This document shows, in pieces, positions 47,443 to 54,458 of a stretch of DNA of 64,000 nucleotides. The notes beneath the pieces were generated by a model, which was not told where the DNA came from, did no database searches, and saw nothing but the letters and a program-made list of their open reading frames with translations. The stretch covers positions 1 to 64,000 of the forward strand of contig NZ_POUB01000007.1 of NCBI RefSeq assembly GCF_003236335.1, in the 5' to 3' direction. A program made the position numbers and the translations under genes. Each line of letters starts with the position of its first letter. Position 1 is the stretch's first letter. The stretch is from Micromonospora deserti. GTDB taxonomy: Bacteria; Actinomycetota; Actinomycetes; Mycobacteriales; Micromonosporaceae.

Positions 47443-48685
47443 CCTCGCCGAGCTGTTCGGACGACCGGACGCCCCGCCGACCCCCGCGTACCTGTACGAC
47501 CTCGACGAGCTGGCCCGGTCGCACGCCGCGCTGCGGGCCGCGCTGCCGCGGGCCGCCGAGCTGTTCTATTCGCTCAAGGCCAACCCGCACCCGGCCGTGC
47601 TGGCCGCTCTCGCCACGGCCGGTTGCCAGGCGGAGGTGTGCTCACCGGGCGAGCTGCGGGCCGCCCTGGCGGCCGGGTACGCGCCGGCGGCGATGCTCTA
47701 CACCGGCCCCGGCAAGCGCGACGTCGACGTCGACGAGGCGGTCCGGGCCGGGGTCCGGCTGTTCTCCATCGACTCGCCGTACGGGCTGGACCAGCTCGAC
47801 CGGATCGCCGCCGAGTACGGCACCGAGGTCCGGGCGCTGGTCCGGATCAACGACGACACCCCGAGCCCCGGACAGGGGCTGACCATGACCGGGGTGGCGT
47901 CGCAGTTCGGCGCGGACGTCTGGTGGGTGCTGGACCGGCCCGAGCTGTTCGGTCCGCGCCGGCACGTGCGCCCGGTCGGCTTCCACCTCTACACCGGCAG
48001 CAACCTGACCGGCGAGGACGCGCTGATGGCACAGTTCAACCAGTCCGTCGCCACGGTACGGCGGCTGGCTGCGGCGACCGGCGTCGAGCCGGAACTGCTG
48101 GACCTGGGCGGTGGGTTCGGCGCGCCGTTCGCCCGCGCCGGTGCCCGTCCGGAGTACCCGAAACTGGCGGACCGGCTGGTCCGGCTGCTCGACGACGCGT
48201 TCCCGGGCTGGCCGGAGAGCGGACCGGCGGTCGCCTTCGAGTCCGGCCGCCACCTGGTGGGCACCTGCGGCACCCTCGTCACCCGGGTGCTCGACGTCAA
48301 ACGGTCCCAGGGCTCCACAGTGGTCGTGCTGGAGTCCGGGATCCACCACCTGGGTGGCATGTCCGGGCTGCGCCGGCTCCCCCCGATCGTGCCGGACGTG
48401 GTCGCGCTGGCGGGGCCGGCCGGCCCCGCCCGCCCCGGCACGATCGTCGCCGGACCGCTCTGCACCCCGCTGGACACCTGGGCCCGCTCCGCCACGCTCG
48501 TCGAGCTGACGCCGGGTCAGCTGGTCGCCGTGCCCAACGTCGGCGCGTACGGCCTGTACGCCAGCCTGGTCGCCTTCCTGGCGCACCCCATGCCGGTCGA
48601 GGTCACCGTCACCGGCGGCCGGGTCACCGGAATGACCCGCCTGGAACTCACCCGGCACTCCACCAACGGCAGCGTTAGGGGTTGA
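47435..48685 (+). CDS. carrier-dependent PLP amino-acid decarboxylase (BtrK/VinO type)
   Basis: 416 residues. Fold-III decarboxylase of the ornithine/diaminopimelate family: PLP Lys48 in FYSLKANPHP, GFHLYTGSN, LDLGGGFGAPF, and the C-terminal partner motif GPLCTPLDTW. BtrK (butirosin) and VinO (vicenistatin) are relatives that decarboxylate amino acids attached to a carrier protein. Position between a ligase and a carrier gene supports the same reaction here, giving a beta- or gamma-aminoacyl carrier intermediate (inference). ATG 47435 overlaps the ligase stop by eight bases. Confidence 0.85.
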   Translation: MSSLAELFGRPDAPPTPAYLYDLDELARSHAALRAALPRAAELFYSLKANPHPAVLAALATAGCQAEVCSPGELRAALAAGYAPAAMLYTGPGKRDVDVDEAVRAGVRLFSIDSPYGLDQLDRIAAEYGTEVRALVRINDDTPSPGQGLTMTGVASQFGADVWWVLDRPELFGPRRHVRPVGFHLYTGSNLTGEDALMAQFNQSVATVRRLAAATGVEPELLDLGGGFGAPFARAGARPEYPKLADRLVRLLDDAFPGWPESGPAVAFESGRHLVGTCGTLVTRVLDVKRSQGSTVVVLESGIHHLGGMSGLRRLPPIVPDVVALAGPAGPARPGTIVAGPLCTPLDTWARSATLVELTPGQLVAVPNVGAYGLYASLVAFLAHPMPVEVTVTGGRVTGMTRLELTRHSTNGSVRG

Positions 48686-48933
48686 CCGCATTGGACACCG
48701 GATTCCCGGATCTCCTCAAACCGTTCCTCAAGTACGCCGGAACCGAGCCCATCACGCCCGACGCCTCGCTGACCGACCTGGGCCTGGACTCCATGCGCGC
48801 GATCGAGCTGCTGTTCGCGATCGAGGATACCTATGGCGTATCCATGCCGGACGAGTTGCTCACCAACCACACCTTCGCCACGGCGGGCAGCCTGTGGGCG
48901 ACCATCGAGTCGCTGCGTGGACGGGCGGCATGA
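48682..48933 (+). CDS. free-standing carrier protein 3
   Basis: 83 residues from TTG 48682 (TTG 48691 is an alternative). Canonical attachment motif LGLDSMRAIEL with Ser37, the only discrete carrier in the cluster with the standard Asp-Ser pair. Likely carries the amino acid loaded by the 45943 ligase for decarboxylation and for the two acyl-CoA-dehydrogenase-like proteins encoded directly downstream. Confidence 0.85.
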   Translation: MTALDTGFPDLLKPFLKYAGTEPITPDASLTDLGLDSMRAIELLFAIEDTYGVSMPDELLTNHTFATAGSLWATIESLRGRAA

Positions 48934-50099
48934 CCGGTAAACCGCCCCTCGTCGGCCGGTACGAGTCGGCGGTCGCCGAGGTGCTGGCCGTCACCGCCGA
49001 GTACGCCGGACACTCCGACGAGGCCGCCGAGTTCCCGACGGCGGCGCTGGATGCCATGCGGGCGACCGGGCTGCTGGGCCTGCTCGTGCCGGCGGAGCAC
49101 GGCGGGGGCGGCGGCACGCTCACCGACCTGGTCGAGGTGACCCTGCGGCTGGCCCGGGTCGACATGTCGGTGGCGCTGATCTTCGCCATGCACTGCCAGC
49201 AGGTGGCGGCTGTGGTCCGGCATGCCGACGGGCCGCTGGCCGCCCGGCTGCTGCCCGTGCTGGGCAAGGGCAACGTCTACCTCGCCTCGGTGACCACGGA
49301 ACGCGGCACCGGCGGGCACCTGCTCAGTTCGGAGTCGGTGGTGGGGCGGACGGCCGGGATGCTGACGATCGACCGGGACGCCCCGATCGTCACCGGCGGC
49401 CGGTACGCCGACGCTTTCCTCATCACCGCGCTGGCGCCGCAGGCCACCTCGCCGAGCCAGGTGTCGCTGGTGTACGCGCGCCGGGACCAGCTCACCGTGG
49501 AGGTACGCGGCGGCTGGCAGCCGTTGGGCATGCGGGCCACGGACAGCGTGCCGATGCGGCTGACCGGGCAGGTGCCGGCCGACCAGGTGATCGGCGAACC
49601 GGGGCGGTTCCGGGAGATCGTCGCTCCGACGTTCGGCCCGTTGGCGCACATCGGCTGGTCGGCCGCGTGGCTCGGCGCGGCCACCGGCGCGCTGTCCCGG
49701 ATCCTGCACCACATTCGGGATGCCGGGCGCAACCAGTTCGACCCGTCCTCGGAGCTGCTGCTGACCCGGCTGGCCCGGCTCCGGGGCCGGCTGGACCTGG
49801 TGAACGCTGTGCTCCGGCACACCGTCGCGACGATGGAGAGCGGGTCCGACCGCAGCGATCCGGCCGTGCAGATGCTGGTCAACTCGTTGAAGGTGCACGC
49901 CGCCGAGCAGTGCTTCGCCGCGGCCGACGAGATGGTCGAGCTGGTCGGGCTGCGCCACGGATACCTGAAGTCGTCCCCGTTGCACCTGGAGCGGGTCTTC
50001 CGGGACCTCCGTTCGGCGTCGCTGAACTACGCCAACGACCGCCTGTTGCTGGTCAACGGGGCACTGGTGTTGCGGGATCGGCAGGTGCGCCTTGCCTGA
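48930..50099 (+). CDS. acyl-CoA dehydrogenase-like flavoprotein 1
   Basis: 389 residues from ATG 48930. Acyl-CoA-dehydrogenase fold: N-terminal helical domain (LDAMRATGLLGLLVPAEHGG), middle beta domain (VTTERGTGGHLLSSE, GGWQPLGMRATDS) and a C-terminal helix bundle ending near FRDLRSASLNYANDR. The ending looks more like flavin-dependent monooxygenases of this fold (DszC/KijD3 type) than like dehydrogenases with the catalytic Glu. It may therefore desaturate, or hydroxylate with the flavin reductase encoded at 60239. A carrier-bound substrate is likely given the adjacent carrier gene. Confidence 0.83.
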   Translation: MTGKPPLVGRYESAVAEVLAVTAEYAGHSDEAAEFPTAALDAMRATGLLGLLVPAEHGGGGGTLTDLVEVTLRLARVDMSVALIFAMHCQQVAAVVRHADGPLAARLLPVLGKGNVYLASVTTERGTGGHLLSSESVVGRTAGMLTIDRDAPIVTGGRYADAFLITALAPQATSPSQVSLVYARRDQLTVEVRGGWQPLGMRATDSVPMRLTGQVPADQVIGEPGRFREIVAPTFGPLAHIGWSAAWLGAATGALSRILHHIRDAGRNQFDPSSELLLTRLARLRGRLDLVNAVLRHTVATMESGSDRSDPAVQMLVNSLKVHAAEQCFAAADEMVELVGLRHGYLKSSPLHLERVFRDLRSASLNYANDRLLLVNGALVLRDRQVRLA

Positions 50100-51231
50100 G
50101 CCGCGACCGTCGCCGGCGGTGGACTCGCCAGCCGGCACCGCCCAGCACCCGCCGTCCTCGGACGACGTCACCGCGCGCACCATCCGGGCGGTGGAGTCGG
50201 CGGAGCGGCCCGGGGACCCGCGCGCGGTGTGGCGGGCGCTCGGCGCGCACGGCCTGCTGACCGACCTGCGGGTCGGGCACCTGCCGGGACTCCTGGCCGC
50301 CCTCGACCGGTCGTGCCCGGTCGGGGTGGTGCTGTCGGTCTGCGTCCAGGTGGCCAGCGCGCTGCCGGTGCTGCGGGAACACGTCGACGCGGCGGCCGAC
50401 GGGCCGGTCACCGCCGCCTTCCGGGCAGCGGTCCAGGGCCGGTCGACGCTCGCGTTGGCGGCGACCGACCGGGACGGTGCCGGCTCGGACCTGATGAGCC
50501 TCGGCACCACGGCGCGGATCGACGGCCACGCGGTGCTGTTGAACGGCGGCAAGCGCTGGATCACCAACGCCCAGACCGCGGACCACGCGCTGGTGCTGGC
50601 CCGGCACCGTCCGGAGCGGCACTTCACCAGCTTCGTCTGGGTGCTGGTGCCGACCGACGCCCCCGGGGTCCGGGTGACCGGAACGGACGGCCCGCTCACC
50701 GGCACCGGCCTGGGCGACCTGCACTTCGACCACGTGCGCCTGGACCGGTCGCACCTGGTCGGCCGGCCCGGCCGCGGCATGGTCAGCTTCGCCCGGCACA
50801 TCGCCACCGAGCGGTACGCCGGTGCGGTGTGGGCGGCGGCGATGTGCCGGCGGGTGCTCGCCGACACGCATTGCCGGCTCACCGGGCGTCCGCTCGGCGC
50901 CGGGTCGGCCTGGGACAACGCGGCGATCCGGGAACGGTTCGCCCGGTGCCTGGTGGAGACCTGGCGGATCGAGACGGCCTGTGCGGCGTACCGGTCCACC
51001 GCCGAGCCGCTGGCGGTCAGCATGCTGCTCAAGGTGTCGGTGGCGGACAGCCTCGACCTGGTGCTCAGCGAGTGCGCCCGGCTGGTCGGGGCCGAGGCGT
51101 ACCTCGACGGCGGGCTGGCGCAGCTGCGAGCGGCGGCCGGGATGTTCGCCACCGCCGGCGGGGCAACCGGGGCGATGCTCGCCGGCATCGCCGACCACGC
51201 CCCCGACCTGCCCGGGGGTCGACCGTGGTGA
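50092..51231 (+). CDS. acyl-CoA dehydrogenase-like flavoprotein 2
   Basis: 379 residues from TTG 50092 overlapping the previous gene by eight bases. Middle-domain signature LNGGKRWITNAQTADHALVLAR and LHFDHVRLDRSHLVG, MVSFARHIATERYAG are typical. The N-terminal domain is Pro-rich and short. In the C-terminal region, where dehydrogenases have the YxGTxE motif with the catalytic Glu, this protein reads ATAGGATGAML, so the base appears to be missing. It could be a partner subunit of protein 1 or catalyse another flavin reaction. Confidence 0.82.
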   Translation: MPEPRPSPAVDSPAGTAQHPPSSDDVTARTIRAVESAERPGDPRAVWRALGAHGLLTDLRVGHLPGLLAALDRSCPVGVVLSVCVQVASALPVLREHVDAAADGPVTAAFRAAVQGRSTLALAATDRDGAGSDLMSLGTTARIDGHAVLLNGGKRWITNAQTADHALVLARHRPERHFTSFVWVLVPTDAPGVRVTGTDGPLTGTGLGDLHFDHVRLDRSHLVGRPGRGMVSFARHIATERYAGAVWAAAMCRRVLADTHCRLTGRPLGAGSAWDNAAIRERFARCLVETWRIETACAAYRSTAEPLAVSMLLKVSVADSLDLVLSECARLVGAEAYLDGGLAQLRAAAGMFATAGGATGAMLAGIADHAPDLPGGRPW

Positions 51232-51932
51232 GCGCGGCGCGGCTGGCCGCCGCCGGGCGGGGCCGGGGCGTCGGGCGCGGCATGCTGCGCCTGATCGTCG
51301 GTCGCCGGATCCGAGTGGCGGTCGCCGACCAGCGGCTGCTCGTCCGGTGGGCATCGACCCCACCGGCCGAACTCCGCGGACCGGCCGCGCTGGCCGGGCG
51401 ATGGGATCCGGCCCAGCGGGGGGCCTGGTCGGTCGAGCGGCTGGCGGCCCGGGCGCTGCTACGGATGCTGCTGGTCGAGGAGCTGGGGCCGGCGGCCGGC
51501 GACACGCCGCTGGCCGCCTATCCCACCGGGCAGCCGTACCTGCCGGACTGGCCACGGATCGGGGTCAGCCTCTCCCACGACGCCGGTACGGTGGCCGCCG
51601 CGCTGGGGCTGGGCGTGCCGGTCGGGGTGGACGTGCAGACCCCCGTACCGGCGCCACCGGCGCTGCTGCGACGTTGCTGCGCCCCGCCGGTCCAGGCCGC
51701 GCTGGACCGGCTGCCGGCGGCGGTCCGGGACCGCGAGTTCGCCTGGATCTGGTCGGTGCAGGAGGCGTGCGTGAAGGCCACCGGCGCCGGGCTTGCCGGC
51801 GCCCCGTGGACCGTCCCGGTGCCGTACCGGCGGCGCGCCGGCCGGTGGCGCGACCTGCGGTGGCGGAGCCTGCGCGGGCGCAGCCGGGTGCCGGTGAGCG
51901 TCGCCTGGCGACTCCGTGGAGGGGCGCGATGA
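51228..51932 (+). CDS. Sfp-type 4'-phosphopantetheinyl transferase
   Basis: 234 residues from GTG 51228 (GTG 51225 also possible). Activates carrier proteins by attaching phosphopantetheine from CoA. Family motifs: GVSLSHDAGTVAAAL, the metal-binding GVDVQTP and WSVQEACVKATGAGL; the usual Lys before Glu is Gln here. Arg-rich N- and C-termini. A dedicated transferase fits a cluster with several carrier sites (three free-standing carriers, one fused to the BtrH-like protein and two NRPS carriers). Confidence 0.9.
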   Translation: MSAARLAAAGRGRGVGRGMLRLIVGRRIRVAVADQRLLVRWASTPPAELRGPAALAGRWDPAQRGAWSVERLAARALLRMLLVEELGPAAGDTPLAAYPTGQPYLPDWPRIGVSLSHDAGTVAAALGLGVPVGVDVQTPVPAPPALLRRCCAPPVQAALDRLPAAVRDREFAWIWSVQEACVKATGAGLAGAPWTVPVPYRRRAGRWRDLRWRSLRGRSRVPVSVAWRLRGGAR

Positions 51933-52873
51933 TGGCCGGCCCGGATCCCCGCTTCGTCGGGTTGAGCTGCTACACCAGCAACCTCGCCGGCTACCTGGCG
52001 GGCGAGTTCCCCGACACCCCGCGGTGGTTCGCGGAGTCGGTACGCGTCGCCGTGCGCACCGACCTGCCGGACCAGCAGCTCGCGCTCTCCCACCACCGGT
52101 TTCCGCTGGACCGGCTGCCGGACGGCACCCGGTTGACGTACGCCACCGCGCCGGTCGGCGCGGTGCTCGACGCGGTCGACGCCGAGCTACGCCGGCACGG
52201 CCGGGTGGTGGTGGTCACCGACAACGCCGCGCTGCCCTGGTCGCCGGCCCGGGGCGACGGCGCCGCGCCGCACTGGTTGCTGGTCGACCATCGGCGCGGC
52301 GATGGCTGGCACGTGGTGGACGGGTTCGCCGGGCTGCTGCCGGGCGGCGCGCAGCAGCCGTATGCCGGCTGGCTCGGCGGTGCCGACCTGGTGGCCGCGA
52401 TGACCCCGCCGGACCGGTGGAGTCCGGAGCAGCAGCGCCGCAACGCACTCGCGTTCGGACACTGGCTGCCGCCACCCGCCGGCTCGCACCCGTGCTGGCT
52501 CGCCCGCACCGCCGGTCCGGGCGCGGACCCGGAACTGCCCGGAGAGTGGCTGCTCGCCGACGACGACGCTCTGGTGTTCCTGCGCGAGCACGTCGCCGGG
52601 TCCCCGGCGGACGCGGTGCGGCACCTGGACGACCTGTGGACCGTCGCGCAGCACCGCACGTTCCGCTACCGGTGGTCCGGCGACGGCGAGGCGGCGGCCG
52701 CATGGGCGGAGCTGCCCCGGGCGTTGCGCTTCGCGGTGGACTCGGCACGCCGGGGACGCCCTCGACCCGGCCTGGTACGGGCCACCTTCGACCGCCTCCG
52801 ACAGCTCGACTGTGACCGGTCCATCCCATCCCAGCCCCCAGCGGCGGCCCACCCGCACCGCCAGAGCATGTGA
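51929..52873 (+). CDS. second BtrH-like cysteine acyltransferase/peptidase-fold protein
   Basis: 314 residues from ATG 51929, 4-bp overlap with the transferase gene. Homologous in pattern to the N-terminal part of the 44696 protein: Cys14 (GLSCYTSNL), His115 (PHWLLVDH) and Asp131 (VVDGFAG), with spacing of 101 and 16 residues. No carrier domain is attached. By analogy with BtrH it may move an aminoacyl group between carriers or onto an amine. The C-terminal tail is Pro/His-rich. Assignment by motif pattern, so moderate certainty. Confidence 0.6.
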   Translation: MMAGPDPRFVGLSCYTSNLAGYLAGEFPDTPRWFAESVRVAVRTDLPDQQLALSHHRFPLDRLPDGTRLTYATAPVGAVLDAVDAELRRHGRVVVVTDNAALPWSPARGDGAAPHWLLVDHRRGDGWHVVDGFAGLLPGGAQQPYAGWLGGADLVAAMTPPDRWSPEQQRRNALAFGHWLPPPAGSHPCWLARTAGPGADPELPGEWLLADDDALVFLREHVAGSPADAVRHLDDLWTVAQHRTFRYRWSGDGEAAAAWAELPRALRFAVDSARRGRPRPGLVRATFDRLRQLDCDRSIPSQPPAAAHPHRQSM

Positions 52874-52883
52874 AGGACGTGTG

Positions 52884-54449
52884 ATGCAGACCCGTACCCT
52901 CTACGACTGGTTCCGTATGTCGGCCCGGCTGCACCCGGACAACGTGGCCATCGAGATCGCCTCGGACGCGCTGACCTACGCCGAGTTGCGGGCTGCCGCC
53001 GGACGGTTGTCGGCGGCCATGTGCCAGGCCCTGGGGCGCCCGCCCCGGCGGGTCGGGCTGCTCACCTCCCGCAGCCTGGTCGGTTACCTCGCCTACCTCG
53101 CGTCGCTGCGGCTGGGGGCGACGGTGGTGCCGCTCAACCCGGCGAACCCGGCCGCCCGGAACCTGGCCATCACCGAGGAGGCCGGGCTGGACCTCACCAT
53201 GGTCGACGACACCTCGGGGGACGGGCTGGCCGAGTACCGGTCGCTGGCCGGCGTCATGGTCCTGGATCTCACCGGCGAGGGCTGGCGGCGGTTCCTGGCG
53301 CCCGGCGACGGGTCGGAGGTGCCAGCCGAGGTGGAACGCGGGCCGGACGACTTCGCCTACATCATCTTCACCAGCGGAACCACCGGCCGACCGAAGGGCG
53401 TGCCGGCCACCCACGCCAACGTCAGCGCGTTCCTCACCACGGTGATCGAGCGGTACCGCTTCCTTCCGCAGTCGCGCGTCTCGCAGACCTTCGAGATGTG
53501 CTTCGACGGTTCGATCCTGGCGATGTTCGGTGCCTGGGGCGCCGGCGCCACCCTGTGTGTGGCGCAGCGCGCCGACGTGTTGACGCCGGTCCGCTTCATC
53601 AACAGCAAGCGGCTGACCCACTGGCTGTCGGTCCCGTCGCTGATCTCGTTCGCCAAGCGGCTGCGGGCGCTCGCCCCCAACAGCATGCCCACGCTGCGGT
53701 TGAGTTCGTTCGGCGGGGAACCGCTCACCATGGAGCAGGTCGACGACTGGACCGCCGCCGCGCCGAACACCAGGGTGATCAACTGCTACGGGCCCACCGA
53801 GACCACGGTAATCGTCACCGCGTACGTGGTGCCCGCCGACCCGGCCGAGCGGATCGAGTCGTCCAACCGGTCCATACCGATCGGGGACATCTACCCGCAC
53901 CTGGAGTATTTGCTGCTCGACGCGGACCTGCGCCCCGGTGACGACGGTGAGCTGTGCATCCGGGGCGCCCAGCGCTTCCCCGGCTACCTCGACCGGGTGG
54001 AGAACGTGGGCCGGTTCGTCGAGTTCGACGGCGAGCGGGGCCGGCTCTACGACGGCAGCACGCCGCTGACCCCCGCGCACTGGTACCGCACCGGCGACCG
54101 GGTCCGCCGGGAGTTCGGCGAGCTGGTGCACCAGGGCCGGATCGACCACCAGGTGAAGGTCCGGGGTAACCGGGTGGAGCTCGGCGAGATCGAGGCGGCG
54201 TTGCGGACCCACCCGGCCGTGGTGGAGGCGGTGGTGGTCACGGTGACCGCCGCCGACGGCGAGCTCGACCTGTACGCGGTCTACACCGGTGAGCCGCTCG
54301 CCGATGACGACCTGGCCGGACTGGTCCGGCACCTGCCCGCGTACATGCGGCCCCGGGGGTTCCACCACCGCTCCGAGATCCCATTGACCGAGGTGGACAA
54401 GGTTGACCGGCGCCGGCTGACCACCGAGCTGCTTGCCGCGCGTGGCTGA
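52884..54449 (+). CDS. free-standing NRPS adenylation enzyme 2
   Basis: 521 residues from ATG 52884. Complete A domain: A3 IFTSGTTGRPKGV, A5 NCYGPTETT, A7 WYRTGDRVRREFGE, A8 RGNRVELGEIE and A10 TEVDKVDRR (Glu-Val replacing the usual Asn-Gly). Pocket residues by eye read D-G-L-S-S-G-C-V-I-K, not assignable. Paralogue of the leftward enzyme at 33187 (shared THWLSVPSLIS segment). It lies ten bases upstream of a C-PCP-TE protein that lacks an A domain, so it probably loads that carrier in trans. Confidence 0.88.
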   Translation: MQTRTLYDWFRMSARLHPDNVAIEIASDALTYAELRAAAGRLSAAMCQALGRPPRRVGLLTSRSLVGYLAYLASLRLGATVVPLNPANPAARNLAITEEAGLDLTMVDDTSGDGLAEYRSLAGVMVLDLTGEGWRRFLAPGDGSEVPAEVERGPDDFAYIIFTSGTTGRPKGVPATHANVSAFLTTVIERYRFLPQSRVSQTFEMCFDGSILAMFGAWGAGATLCVAQRADVLTPVRFINSKRLTHWLSVPSLISFAKRLRALAPNSMPTLRLSSFGGEPLTMEQVDDWTAAAPNTRVINCYGPTETTVIVTAYVVPADPAERIESSNRSIPIGDIYPHLEYLLLDADLRPGDDGELCIRGAQRFPGYLDRVENVGRFVEFDGERGRLYDGSTPLTPAHWYRTGDRVRREFGELVHQGRIDHQVKVRGNRVELGEIEAALRTHPAVVEAVVVTVTAADGELDLYAVYTGEPLADDDLAGLVRHLPAYMRPRGFHHRSEIPLTEVDKVDRRRLTTELLAARG

Positions 54450-54458
54450 GGCACGACG

